Notes: generated by a model from the sequence alone, not told the origin. Positions 1 through 7,544 are shown, counted from the first letter of the stretch. The stretch is 10,723 bases of DNA from Rhodoferax sp. (GCA_021731215.1 JAKFXU010000263.1:1-10723); one strand, 5' to 3'. Numbers and translations are program-made.

Positions 1-5
1 GCGCC

Positions 6-148
6 CGGTAGGGTGGGCAAAGCACAAGCGTGCCCACGGTGCCCGCCAACGCGGCTTCAACTTCAGTGGCCAGGTGAGTGGGGCATCCGGAGAGACGCCC
101 CCGGTATTGGGTGTCCGTGGGCACGCTTGCGCTTTGCCCACCCTACGG
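6..148. repeat. Inverted pair of GTAGGGTGGGC-type REP units (REPIN-like)
   Basis: Two arms of about 34 bp, at 6-39 and 115-148, are reverse complements of each other with only about two mismatches and are separated by 75 bp. Each arm is itself an imperfect palindrome: GTGGGCA, a short AAGC-rich loop, then TGCCCAC. The spacer contains a smaller possible stem, GGGGC...GCCCC, near 80-103. The pair lies about 60 bp past the stop of the upstream minus-strand acyl-CoA dehydrogenase and could fold into a large hairpin in that transcript. No T-run makes it a classical terminator. Related units lie at 9244-9337. Two inverted REP units a short distance apart is the arrangement called REPIN, which RAYT transposases are known to mobilise; calling this one a REPIN is inference. 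Confidence 0.8.
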
Positions 149-207
149 GATGCTGAGTAGTTACCTATCCAGACACCAGGGATGGCAGAACCCACCCCGC
201 CAGTGAT

Positions 208-1422
208 TCAAGCCAAGGCCCGCTGAATAATGATTTTCTGCACGTCGCTGGTGCCTTCGTAGATCTGGCAGACGCGCACATCACGGTAAATGCGCTCGAC
301 CGGGAAGTCGCTGACATAACCATAGCCGCCCAGGGTCTGAATCGCCACGCTGCAGACCTTCTCCGCCATCTCGCTGGCAAACAGCTTGGCCATGGCGGCT
401 TCCTTGAGGCAGGGGCGGCCGGCGTCGCGCAGGGCGGCGGCGTGCCAGACCAGTTGCCGCGCCGCCTCCAGCTGGGTCGCGCACTCGGCCAGCCGGAAGC
501 CGACCGCCTGGTGGTTGAAGATGGCGCTGCCAAAACTCTGCCGCTCTTTGGCATAGGCCAGCGCCACCTCGAACGCGCTGCGCGCCATGCCCACGCTTTG
601 CGCGGCGATGCCGATGCGCCCGCCTTCCAGCGCGCCCAGGGCAATCCGGTAGCCCTCGCCTTCCTGCCCGATCAGGTTCTCGGCCGGGATGCGGCAATTG
701 TCAAAATTGATCTGTGCCGTGTCGCTGCTGTGCTGGCCGAGCTTGTCTTCGATGCGCGCCACCACATAGCCACTCGCATGGGTCGGCACCAAAAAAGCGC
801 TCATGCCCTTCTTGCCGGCGCCCTTGTCGGTGACCGCTATGACAATCGCCACGTCGCCGTTTTTGCCGCTGGTGATGAATTGTTTGACGCCGTTGATGAG
901 GTAATAGTCGCCCCCACGCTCGGCACTGACGTGTCCTCCCTGCCCCCCAAGGGGGCGCGTTTCACCTTGGGGCGGCCCGGCGGTGAAACCGTCGCCAGCC
1001 TTGACCGCGGTGGTGCGCAGGCTTGATGCGTCCGAGCCGACATGCGGTTCGGTCAGGCAGAAGGCACCAAGCATCCGGCCCTGCGCCAGCGGCTCCAGCC
1101 ACTGCTTTTTCTGCGCCGCGTTGCCATAGCGCATCAGGATGGCGTTGACCGGGCAGTTGGTGACACTGATGACGGTGCTGGTGCCGCCGTCACCGGCGGC
1201 AATTTCCTCCAGCACCAGCGCCAGCGTGACGTAGTCCAGATTGGCGCCGCCGAATTCCTCGGGCACGCAAATGCCGTAGGCGCCCAGCGCGGCCAGGCCC
1301 TGGTGCGCCTCCTTGGGAAAGTGGTGCTCCCTGTCCCAGCGCGGCGCGTGCGGCCACAGTTCGGCTTGGGCAAAAGCGCGCACGGCGTCGCGGATCATTT
1401 CCTGGTCTTGGGTCAGCAACAT
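208..1422 (-). CDS. Acyl-CoA dehydrogenase, short-chain type, with an in-frame repeat-encoded insert
   Basis: FAD-dependent cytoplasmic enzyme that makes the first double bond in a short acyl-CoA and passes electrons to ETF. The 404-residue product has the full fold: N-terminal helical domain (about 1-118), middle beta domain opening with FCLTEPHVGSDAS (121-133), and C-terminal helical domain with ERQSFGSAIFNHQAV and YGYVSDFPVERIYRD. The likely catalytic base is Glu389 in IYEGTSDVQ, the position used by MCAD and SCAD, so it is not an isovaleryl-CoA dehydrogenase. Residues about 146-171 are a Gly/Pro-rich insert just before YYLINGVKQF; without it the protein would be about 378 residues, the usual size. 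The insert is encoded by a repeat at 911-989. The gene starts 10 bp after the thiolase stop and seems to end the operon. Short- or branched-chain substrate is inferred from context; exact specificity is unknown. Confidence 0.93.
   Translation of the reverse strand: MLLTQDQEMIRDAVRAFAQAELWPHAPRWDREHHFPKEAHQGLAALGAYGICVPEEFGGANLDYVTLALVLEEIAAGDGGTSTVISVTNCPVNAILMRYGNAAQKKQWLEPLAQGRMLGAFCLTEPHVGSDASSLRTTAVKAGDGFTAGPPQGETRPLGGQGGHVSAERGGDYYLINGVKQFITSGKNGDVAIVIAVTDKGAGKKGMSAFLVPTHASGYVVARIEDKLGQHSSDTAQINFDNCRIPAENLIGQEGEGYRIALGALEGGRIGIAAQSVGMARSAFEVALAYAKERQSFGSAIFNHQAVGFRLAECATQLEAARQLVWHAAALRDAGRPCLKEAAMAKLFASEMAEKVCSVAIQTLGGYGYVSDFPVERIYRDVRVCQIYEGTSDVQKIIIQRALA
911..989 (+). repeat. Palindromic repeat element inserted in frame in the acyl-CoA dehydrogenase gene
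   Basis: On the plus strand the element begins CCCCCACGCTC, has the central palindrome TGCCCCCCAAGGGGGCG, and ends CTTGGGGCGGCCCGGCGG followed by TGAAAC. The same order of blocks occurs on the minus strand at 6449-6525 inside the other acyl-CoA dehydrogenase gene. Here the element runs opposite to the host gene. It adds about 26 codons and leaves the frame open. The extra residues have no counterpart in the usual family sequence as I know it. I recall similar G/C-block repeats from Comamonadaceae intergenic regions. Confidence 0.82.
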
Positions 1423-1432
1423 GGGTCAGGTC

Positions 1433-2614
1433 CTACAGCATTTCCAGCGCCACCGCCGTCCCTTCGCCGCCGCCAATGCAGAGCGTGGCGACACCCTTCT
1501 TGAGGCCGCGTGCCTGCAGCGCGTATATCAGCGTGACCATGATGCGCGCCCCGGAGGCGCCGATCGGATGGCCCAGCGCGCAGGCGCCGCCGTTGACGTT
1601 GACGACGTCGTGGCTCAGCCCCAAGTCGTGCATCAGCGCCATCGGCACCACGGCAAAGGCTTCATTGACTTCCCACAGATCCACGTCTTTGACGCTCCAA
1701 CCAGCCTTGGTCAACACCTTGCTGACGGCACCGACCGGGGCGGTGGCGAACCAGTTGGGCTCCTGCGCGTGCACCGCATGGCTCTTGATGCGGGCCAGCG
1801 GTTTGAGGCCGAGCTTGGCGGCGGTCGAAGCCCGCATCATCACCAGCGCGGCGGCGCCGTCGCTGATGCTGGAACTGCTGGCGGCGGTGATGGTGCCGTC
1901 CTTTTTGAAGGCCGGCTTGAGTGACGCTATCTTGTCGAGCTTGACGCGGCCCGGTGCTTCGTCGGTGGCGATCACGGTGTCGCCGGCGCGGCCCTTGACC
2001 GTGACCGGTGTGATCTCCAGCGCAAAGGCGCCCGATTGGATGGCCGCCTGCGCGCGCGTCACGCTGGTGATGGCAAACTGGTCCTGCGCCTCACGGGTAA
2101 AGCCGTATTTGGCAGCGCAATCTTCGCCAAAAGTACCCATGGAGCGGCCCGCCTCGTAAGCGTCTTCCAGGCCATCGAGCATCATGTGGTCAAACAGGCG
2201 GTCATGGCCAATGCGGTAACCGCCACGCGCCTTTTGCAGCAGGTAGGGCGCGTTGGTCATGCTTTCCATGCCGCCCGCCACCACCACGTCAGCACTACCG
2301 GCCTGCAGCATGTCATGCGCGAACATGGCCGCGCGCATGCCCGAGCCGCACATCTTGGACAGGGTGACTGCGCCGGCGCTGATCGGCAGACCACCCTTGA
2401 AGCCGGCCTGGCGCGCGGGCGCCTGGCCCTGGCCGGCCATCAGGCAGTTGCCAAACAGCACTTCGTTGACCTGCTCGGGGGCCACGCCAGCGCGCTCCAG
2501 CGCCGCCTTGATCGCCGCGCCGCCCAGGTCATGCGCGGCCAGACTGGAAAAATCCCCCTGAAAGCTTCCCATGGGGGTGCGGGCGGCGCCGACGATGACG
2601 ATGGAGTCAGACAT
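1433..2614 (-). CDS. Acetyl-CoA C-acetyltransferase (thiolase)
   Basis: Cytoplasmic thiolase II family enzyme that cleaves acetoacetyl-CoA to two acetyl-CoA or runs the reverse condensation. The 393-residue length is the standard one. The nucleophile Cys89 sits in SKMCGSGM, the NEAF motif at 317-320, His349 in ALGHPIGASG, and the second catalytic Cys379 in LCIGGGEG, so the active site is complete. The ATG is preceded by AAGGAAG about seven bases upstream, which supports the start. It lies 34 bp after aceK and 10 bp before the acyl-CoA dehydrogenase. In leucine catabolism the pathway ends in acetoacetate and acetyl-CoA, so a thiolase suits the cluster. The stretch TAASSSSISDG has Ser where many relatives have Asn, a minor difference. 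It could also be called atoB or phaA; the sequence does not separate these. Confidence 0.94.
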   Translation of the reverse strand: MSDSIVIVGAARTPMGSFQGDFSSLAAHDLGGAAIKAALERAGVAPEQVNEVLFGNCLMAGQGQAPARQAGFKGGLPISAGAVTLSKMCGSGMRAAMFAHDMLQAGSADVVVAGGMESMTNAPYLLQKARGGYRIGHDRLFDHMMLDGLEDAYEAGRSMGTFGEDCAAKYGFTREAQDQFAITSVTRAQAAIQSGAFALEITPVTVKGRAGDTVIATDEAPGRVKLDKIASLKPAFKKDGTITAASSSSISDGAAALVMMRASTAAKLGLKPLARIKSHAVHAQEPNWFATAPVGAVSKVLTKAGWSVKDVDLWEVNEAFAVVPMALMHDLGLSHDVVNVNGGACALGHPIGASGARIMVTLIYALQARGLKKGVATLCIGGGEGTAVALEML

Positions 2615-2648
2615 GGCAACTTCCTTTCACAGAAAAAACAAAATTAAA

Positions 2649-4466
2649 CTAAAAACGGTCGCTGGTCTGGTCGGCGTGCATAAACCGCTTCTCGCGCTCG
2701 TAAGGAAAGACGTCGAGCACGTGCCCGGCCAGAATGCGATCCTTGTGGCCCTGCCAGAAGGCGGCCTCGAGCAGGTCGGCGTGGTGTTTCATGAACACTT
2801 CGCGCACCAGGGGGTTGCCCAGCAGGAACGGGCCAAAGGTTTCCGGGAACACATCTTTGGGGCCCACGCTGTACCAGACCTCGCCCGACATCTCCTCCTC
2901 TTCGTTGCGCGGCGTGGGCACCTTGCGGAAGTTGCAGTCGGTGATGTACTCGATCTCGTCGTAGTCGTAGAACACCACCTTGCCATGGCGCGTGATGCCA
3001 AAGTTCTTCCACAGCATGTCGCCCGGGAAAATATTGGTCGCCACCAAGTCCTTGATCGCCTTGCCGTACTCGATCACGCCGCGCTCCACCTGGGCTCGCG
3101 CCTGGGGCTTGTCGAGCCCCAGGTCGAACGCTTCCTGCAAATAGATATTGAGCGGAATCATGCGCCGCTCGATGTAGACATGCTTGATGATGACTTCGGT
3201 TTGCCCGTCGCCATCGCGGTCGCTGATCTCCAACTGGCTCGGGGCAAATTTCTCGATTTCCAGAATCAGCTCTTCGTCAAAGCGCTGGCGCGGAAACGCC
3301 ACCTCGCTGTATTCCAGCGTGTCGGCCATGCGTCCGCCCCGGTCGTGCTGCTTGACCAGCTGGTACTTGCCCTTGACCTGTTCGCGCGTGGTGTCTTTCT
3401 GCGGTGGGTAATAGTCCTTGATGACCTTGAACACATAGGGGAACGAGGGCAGGTCAAACACCAGCATCACCATGCCCTTGATACCGGGCGCGATGCGAAA
3501 CTGATCGGTCGAGTGCCGCAGATGGTGCAAGAAATCGCGGTAAAACAAGGTCTTGCCCTGCTTCGCCAGCCCCAGTGCGTTGTAGATCTCGTTGCGCGGC
3601 TTGCGCGGCATCATGCTGCGCAGGAACTGCACATAGGCCGAAGGTATCTCCATATCGACCATGAAGTAGGCGCGCGCGAAACTGAACAGGATCAGCAACT
3701 CATCATCACCGAACAGGGCGGCGTCAATCGCCAACTTGTCGTCACGGCCGGTGTGCAGCACCGGCAGCGCAAACGGGAATTCGTTGAAACCGTTGATCAG
3801 CTTGCCCACGATGTAGGCGCCCTTGTTGCGAAAAAACAGGCTCGACAACACCTGCAACTGGAAGTTGGCGCGCAGGATCGCGCCGCCGAGCCGGTCATTC
3901 ATGGCATTCACCACAAAGCCGCAATCGCGCTCCAGGTTTTCAAAGTCGCGCAGCAAGCCAAAGTCCTGCACCATCTGCACCAGCACCGCCGGCAGGCTGG
4001 CGGGCGTGGGGTAGTAGGAGCGGTAGGTCGGGCGCGCCTCGGGCTCGCCGTTTTCAATGTATTCGGTGCTGACCGCCGGCCGCACAAAGATGAAGTCGTT
4101 GTGGAAATGGGTGCGGTGCAGGATTTTGGTGGTGACGGAGTTGAAGAAGGTCTCGGCCAGCTCCGGCTGGCGGTGGTCAACCAGCAAGCCGATGTAATGC
4201 AGCTTGACCTGCTGCCAGATCTCCATCGGCTGCTCACCGGCCTTGAACTCGCGCTCCAGCCGGGTCGAGGCCTCGCGCACCCGCAGGTCGTAGAACTCGA
4301 TGCGCTCGCGCTGGGCGCGCTGCTGGCCGTGCCAGTCGGCAGTCTCGAAGCGGTGCTTGGCACGCGCCGATTCAGTGCGGAACAACTGGTAATGGCGGTT
4401 GAAGCCATCCATCATCGCCTTGGCAATGTCATAGGCCAGGGTGGAGTCAAGACGCTGGGGAAACAT
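2649..4466 (-). CDS. aceK: Isocitrate dehydrogenase kinase/phosphatase AceK
   Basis: Bifunctional cytoplasmic enzyme that phosphorylates isocitrate dehydrogenase to push isocitrate into the glyoxylate shunt and dephosphorylates it to restore TCA flux; the family responds to AMP. The 605-residue protein follows AceK along its whole length, including ADWH (43-46), YFMV (267-270), the nucleotide-binding [12 protein letters not shown] (326-337) with VFKVIKD (345-351), DRGGRMADT (375-383, Asp382 matching E. coli Asp371), YIERRM (431-436), [13 protein letters not shown] (478-490, Asp483) and FYDYDE (499-504). It is a little longer than the E. coli enzyme (578); one extra piece is DRDGDG (416-421), a calcium-loop-like acidic stretch. 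No clear Shine-Dalgarno precedes the ATG. The 71-bp gap upstream is the longest in the cluster and could hold its own promoter, but I see no convincing one. Confidence 0.97.
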   Translation of the reverse strand: MFPQRLDSTLAYDIAKAMMDGFNRHYQLFRTESARAKHRFETADWHGQQRAQRERIEFYDLRVREASTRLEREFKAGEQPMEIWQQVKLHYIGLLVDHRQPELAETFFNSVTTKILHRTHFHNDFIFVRPAVSTEYIENGEPEARPTYRSYYPTPASLPAVLVQMVQDFGLLRDFENLERDCGFVVNAMNDRLGGAILRANFQLQVLSSLFFRNKGAYIVGKLINGFNEFPFALPVLHTGRDDKLAIDAALFGDDELLILFSFARAYFMVDMEIPSAYVQFLRSMMPRKPRNEIYNALGLAKQGKTLFYRDFLHHLRHSTDQFRIAPGIKGMVMLVFDLPSFPYVFKVIKDYYPPQKDTTREQVKGKYQLVKQHDRGGRMADTLEYSEVAFPRQRFDEELILEIEKFAPSQLEISDRDGDGQTEVIIKHVYIERRMIPLNIYLQEAFDLGLDKPQARAQVERGVIEYGKAIKDLVATNIFPGDMLWKNFGITRHGKVVFYDYDEIEYITDCNFRKVPTPRNEEEEMSGEVWYSVGPKDVFPETFGPFLLGNPLVREVFMKHHADLLEAAFWQGHKDRILAGHVLDVFPYEREKRFMHADQTSDRF

Positions 4467-4537
4467 AGTGATGAAATTTGTCGTTTTTTGTAGTGCGTTA
4501 GGGCCGCTTGGCGAGGGCTGCGCCTACAGTGTCTTCG

Positions 4538-4846
4538 TCAGAACTTATCCGGGCGGATTATCTCGATGTCCTGCAGAAAGGCCACCATGGCATAGTTGTC
4601 GTAATAGCGGGCCTGAAAGTCCCGCAGCACGGTTTCTGCCAGTGCGCGCGAACAGATCACCTCGATCTGGATATTGGCGGCCTCGCCCCAGGCTGCGTCA
4701 CGCACGCCACGGCGTCCCTGGCCGCGGGCATCGAGCACGGTGTAACCATGCACGCCCAACTGCTTCAGGTCACGCAGTAGATTTTTTTCGATGGCGGCTT
4801 CGGTGATCACCGTGAGCAAGGTTCGTGTCTCTGTTTGCAGGGTCAT
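4538..4846 (-). CDS. PII-like signalling protein, SbtB type
   Basis: Small cytoplasmic PII-superfamily protein of 102 residues, expected to form a trimer that binds adenine nucleotides and controls the adjacent permease. Visible features are the ferredoxin-like pattern: strand TLLTVITEA (9-17), helix AIEKNLLRDLKQLGVHGYTVLDARGQG, a T-loop region rich in Gly/Arg (about 41-57, RGQGRRG), then IQIEVICS and the second helix. The start at 4846 is chosen because its ATG overlaps the permease stop as ATGA; a longer form starting at 4879 would run into the permease. The C-terminus ends EIIRPDKF, without the paired-cysteine R-loop of cyanobacterial SbtB, so redox control of that kind is not expected. 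Family assignment rests on fold pattern plus neighbour and is fairly firm; the ligand is inferred. Confidence 0.85.
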   Translation of the reverse strand: MTLQTETRTLLTVITEAAIEKNLLRDLKQLGVHGYTVLDARGQGRRGVRDAAWGEAANIQIEVICSRALAETVLRDFQARYYDNYAMVAFLQDIEIIRPDKF

Positions 4847-5784
4847 AGGTTTGCTCCGGCGAGTTGCATGGCCAGCCAATGGTAAAGCGGAATGCCAGCC
4901 AGGATGTTGAAGGGAAAGGTCACGCCCAGCACGGCGGCCAGCGAAAGCGTCGGGTTGGCCTCGGGCACCGCCAGACGCATGGCGGCCGGTACCGCAATAT
5001 AAGAAGCACTCGCGGCCAAGGTGGCGAGCAGCGTCACACCGCCCACCGACAGCCCCAGCAGCACGCCGCAGCCCAGCCCCAGCAGCGCCGACAACAGTGG
5101 CATCAGCAGGCCAAAAACGACCATGAACAGGCCGCGCTGGCGCAACTCACCCACCTGACGGCTGACGATCAGCCCCATCTCCAGCAGGAACAGCGCCAGC
5201 GCGCCCTTGAACAGGTCGTAGAACAGGCCCTTGACGGGTGCCAGCCCTTCCGGGCCAGCCGCCCAGCCGATCGCCATGCCGCCCAGCAGCAGGGTCACGC
5301 CCTTGCCCAGAAAGGTCTCGTGCGCCAGTCCGCGCCAGTCGGTTTGCCTGCCCACGCCGCGCGCCAGCACGATGCCGACCATGATCCCGGGCACCTCCAT
5401 GACGGTGAGGAAGATCGCCAATTGCGGCTCGAAGCTGATATTCCTGGTCGCCAGCCAGTTGACGCCCACGGCAAAGGTGGCCACGCTGACCGATCCGTAG
5501 TGCGCCGCCATCGCCGCGGCGTCGGCGCGGCCCAGGCGCCCCGCAGCGCGCAGGATGGCGAAGGCGATCAGCGTCAGCACCACGCCCAGCAGGATCACCG
5601 CACCGAGTTGCGGCAGCAGCGGCCCGAGCGCCTGTTGCGCCAGGCCTTCGCCGCCCTTGAGGCCAATGGCCAGCAACAGGAAAACCGACAGGGAGTCATA
5701 GAGGGCGGCTGGCAGCTTGAGCTCCGAGCGGGCCAGGCCCGCGGCCAGACCGAACAGGAAAAACAGGACGACGACGTCAATCAT
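4843..5784 (-). CDS. SbtA-family sodium-dependent bicarbonate permease
   Basis: Polytopic inner-membrane protein of 313 residues, nearly all hydrophobic helices. Motifs I recognise from SbtA (DUF897 family) are LLLAIGLKGG (36-45), AAHYGSVSVATFAVG (92-106), a second-half helix starting ALALFLLEMGL, and near the C-terminus SASYIAVPAAMR, VPEANPTLSL and GVTFPFNILAGIPLY. In cyanobacteria SbtA imports bicarbonate with sodium for the CO2-concentrating mechanism. This copy is shorter than the cyanobacterial protein (about 370), mainly in the central cytoplasmic loop. It begins 35 bp after the isovaleryl-CoA dehydrogenase stop and is translationally coupled to the PII-like gene. No carboxysome or RuBisCO gene is in view, so bicarbonate for biotin carboxylases is a reasonable alternative role. 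Substrate is inferred from family. Confidence 0.88.
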   Translation of the reverse strand: MIDVVVLFFLFGLAAGLARSELKLPAALYDSLSVFLLLAIGLKGGEGLAQQALGPLLPQLGAVILLGVVLTLIAFAILRAAGRLGRADAAAMAAHYGSVSVATFAVGVNWLATRNISFEPQLAIFLTVMEVPGIMVGIVLARGVGRQTDWRGLAHETFLGKGVTLLLGGMAIGWAAGPEGLAPVKGLFYDLFKGALALFLLEMGLIVSRQVGELRQRGLFMVVFGLLMPLLSALLGLGCGVLLGLSVGGVTLLATLAASASYIAVPAAMRLAVPEANPTLSLAAVLGVTFPFNILAGIPLYHWLAMQLAGANL

Positions 5785-5819
5785 GATGCAGGGGTGTTCT
5801 TGGAAAACAACGGGGACCC

Positions 5820-7085
5820 TCAGCAGGTCTCGGCAAACAGCTCGCGCCCGATCAGCATGCGCCGGATTTCACTGGTGCCGGCGCCGATTTCATAGAGCTT
5901 GGCGTCGCGCCACAAACGCCCCAGCGGGTAGTCGTTGATGTAGCCATTGCCACCGTAAATCTGCACGCCCTCGCCGGCCATCCAGGTCGCTTTCTCGGCG
6001 CACCACAAAATCACCGAAGCGCAATCCTTGCGCACCTGGCGCACGTGCTCGGTGCCCAGCAGGTCCAGGTTCTTGGCCACGGTGTAGGCAAACGAGCGCC
6101 CGGCCTGCAGCACCGTGTACATGTCGGCCACCTTGCCCTGAATCAGTTGGAATTCGCCAATGCTCTGGCCAAACTGCTTGCGCTCATGGATGTAGGGCAG
6201 CACGCTGTCCATCACCGACTGCATGATCCCGAGCGGCCCGCCGGTGAGCACTGCGCGTTCGTAGTCGAGGCCGCTCATCAATACCTTGGCGCCGCTGTTG
6301 AGGCCGCCCAGGATGTTGTGCGCCGGCACTTCCACGTTGTGGAACACCAGTTCGCCGGTGTGGCTGCCGCGCATGCCGAGCTTGTCGAGCTTTTGCGCGA
6401 CCGAGAAGCCCTTCATGCCTTTTTCAACCAGAAAGGCGGTGATGGAGCGTTTTACCGACGGGCCGCCCCTAGGCAAAACAGCCCCCTCGGGGGGCAGCGA
6501 CCCGTGCAACGGCGGAGCGTGGGGGCCATCCTCCGGCTCGGTCTTGGCGTACACCACCAGCGTGTCGGCGTCGGGGCCGTTAGTGATCCACATCTTGCTG
6601 CCGTTGAGCAGGTAATAGCCGCCCCCCGGCCCGTCTTTATGCTCGGCCTTGAGCTTCATGCTGATGACGTCGCTGCCAGCGCCGGGCTCGCTCATGGCCA
6701 GCGCACCGACGTGCTCACCCGAAATCAGCTTGGGCAGGTATTTTTGGCGTTGTTCGTCGTTGCCGTTGCGCTTGATCTGGTTCACGCACAGATTGCTGTG
6801 GGCACCGTAGGAGAGGCCGACCGAGGCCGAGGCGCGCGAGATTTCTTCCATCGCGATCATGTGCGCCAGATAGCCCATGCCGGCGCCGCCGTACTCCTCG
6901 CCCACCGTGATACCGAGCACGCCGATGTCGCCCATCTTGCGCCACAGGTCCATCGGGAACTGGTCGTTTTTATCAATCTCTGCCGCACGTGGCGCGATCT
7001 CGGTCTGCGCAAATTCACGCACCGCGTCGCGCAGTGCGTCAATGTCCTCGCCCAGTTGAAAGTTCAGTCCTGGCATGTTGTTCAT
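5820..7085 (-). CDS. liuA: Isovaleryl-CoA dehydrogenase with an in-frame repeat-encoded insert
   Basis: Cytoplasmic flavoprotein that oxidises isovaleryl-CoA to 3-methylcrotonyl-CoA in leucine breakdown and passes electrons to ETF. Family-specific signs are Glu276 in [15 protein letters not shown], the catalytic base position particular to isovaleryl-CoA dehydrogenases, and [10 protein letters not shown] near the C-terminus, where Ala402 replaces the Glu used by other acyl-CoA dehydrogenases. Other motifs include MSEPGAGSD (131-139), [28 protein letters not shown] and [14 protein letters not shown]. At 421 residues it is about 25 longer than usual. The excess is a Pro/Gly-rich insert at about 187-211, between KTEPEDG and ITAFLVEKG, encoded by the repeat at 6449-6525. 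A smaller expansion, DGPGGGYY, lies at 151-158. AAGGAG eight bases before the ATG fixes the start. It follows liuR and a thioesterase, as expected for a Liu locus. Confidence 0.95.
   Translation of the reverse strand: MNNMPGLNFQLGEDIDALRDAVREFAQTEIAPRAAEIDKNDQFPMDLWRKMGDIGVLGITVGEEYGGAGMGYLAHMIAMEEISRASASVGLSYGAHSNLCVNQIKRNGNDEQRQKYLPKLISGEHVGALAMSEPGAGSDVISMKLKAEHKDGPGGGYYLLNGSKMWITNGPDADTLVVYAKTEPEDGPHAPPLHGSLPPEGAVLPRGGPSVKRSITAFLVEKGMKGFSVAQKLDKLGMRGSHTGELVFHNVEVPAHNILGGLNSGAKVLMSGLDYERAVLTGGPLGIMQSVMDSVLPYIHERKQFGQSIGEFQLIQGKVADMYTVLQAGRSFAYTVAKNLDLLGTEHVRQVRKDCASVILWCAEKATWMAGEGVQIYGGNGYINDYPLGRLWRDAKLYEIGAGTSEIRRMLIGRELFAETC
6449..6525 (-). repeat. Palindromic repeat element inserted in frame in liuA
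   Basis: Read on the minus strand it starts CCCCCACGCTCCGCC, contains TGCCCCCCGAGGGGGGC and ends TAGGGGCGGCCCGTCGG followed by TAAAAC. This matches block for block the element at 911-989, which is read from the plus strand. The two copies differ mainly in the variable stretch after CCCCCACGCTC and in the spacer after the palindrome. Here the element runs in the same direction as its host gene. It adds about 25 codons and no stop. Confidence 0.82.
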
Positions 7086-7093
7086 GGTTGCAT

Positions 7094-7099
7094 CTCCTT
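7094..7099 (-). promoter_or_regulatory. Ribosome binding site of liuA
   Basis: AAGGAG on the minus strand, eight bases before the ATG at 7085. It favours this first ATG over the second in-frame ATG three codons later. Confidence 0.8.
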
Positions 7100-7109
7100 C
7101 GATTTGGTT

Positions 7110-7544
7110 TCAATAGGTTTTGGGCACCGGCATCAGCGTTTGCTGCATCACGGCGCAAGCCGTCTCCTTGCCGTTGGCGTCAATGTGCACGACCTCGGCC
7201 GTGGTCACGATAATGCGGCGCCCGGCCTTGACCACCTGCCCGGTGGCGCGCAATTCACCGCCCTGAAAAGCGGCCAGAAAGTTGATCTTGAACTCGACAC
7301 TGGTGACTTCCATGCCGGCCGGCGCCAGCGTCAAACCAGCGTAGCCGCCGGCAATGTCGGCCAGCGCACCGATCGCGCCGCCATGAAAGCCATCCTGCTG
7401 CTGCGTCACCTTGCTCGAGTAAGGCAGGGCTATTTGGCACAGGCCCGGCTCGACCCGCAGCAGCCGCGCGCCCAGGTGCTGCATCATGCCCTGGCGGGCA
7501 AAGCTTTGCTGCACGCGCTGTTGGGGTGTTTCTTCAGGCAACAT
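7110..7544 (-). CDS. PaaI-family hotdog-fold thioesterase
   Basis: Predicted cytoplasmic acyl-CoA thioesterase of 144 residues with a single hotdog domain. The PaaI-type signature is clear: DGFHGGAIGALADIAGGYAG (51-70), with His54-Gly-Gly and the acidic Asp63 that starts the central helix, followed by strands VTSVEFKINFL and VVKAGRRIIVTTAEV. The reading frame stays open to 7760, but the extra part is out-of-frame liuR sequence. The ATG at 7544 is preferred because AAGGAG lies ten bases upstream and the codon sits at the liuR end. The gene overlaps the last 11 bp of liuR and ends 24 bp before liuA, so it is almost certainly co-transcribed. A role in releasing CoA from stalled branched-chain or aromatic acyl-CoA is inferred; the true substrate is not visible. 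Confidence 0.9.
   Translation of the reverse strand: MLPEETPQQRVQQSFARQGMMQHLGARLLRVEPGLCQIALPYSSKVTQQQDGFHGGAIGALADIAGGYAGLTLAPAGMEVTSVEFKINFLAAFQGGELRATGQVVKAGRRIIVTTAEVVHIDANGKETACAVMQQTLMPVPKTY

Noticed and set aside
911..989. The acyl-CoA dehydrogenase as a pseudogene broken by the repeat
   Set aside because: The frame stays open across the element, and the flavin and catalytic motifs after it are intact, so an active enzyme is the simpler reading.
2571..4493. A 640-codon plus-strand open frame opposite aceK, longer than aceK itself
   Set aside because: It is antisense to a clear, full-length AceK and its translation is His/Gln/Val-rich low-complexity sequence with no family signature, as GC-rich antisense frames usually are.
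4467..4537. Terminator or separate promoter in the 71-bp gap before aceK
   Set aside because: It has an A-run and a partly palindromic GTAGGCGCAGCCCTCGCC-like stretch on the minus strand, but no stable stem followed by T residues and no convincing -35/-10 pair.
4847..4879. Longer PII-like protein starting at 4879
   Set aside because: The extra 11 residues overlap the permease end, and the ATGA overlap at 4843-4846 is the usual coupling arrangement.
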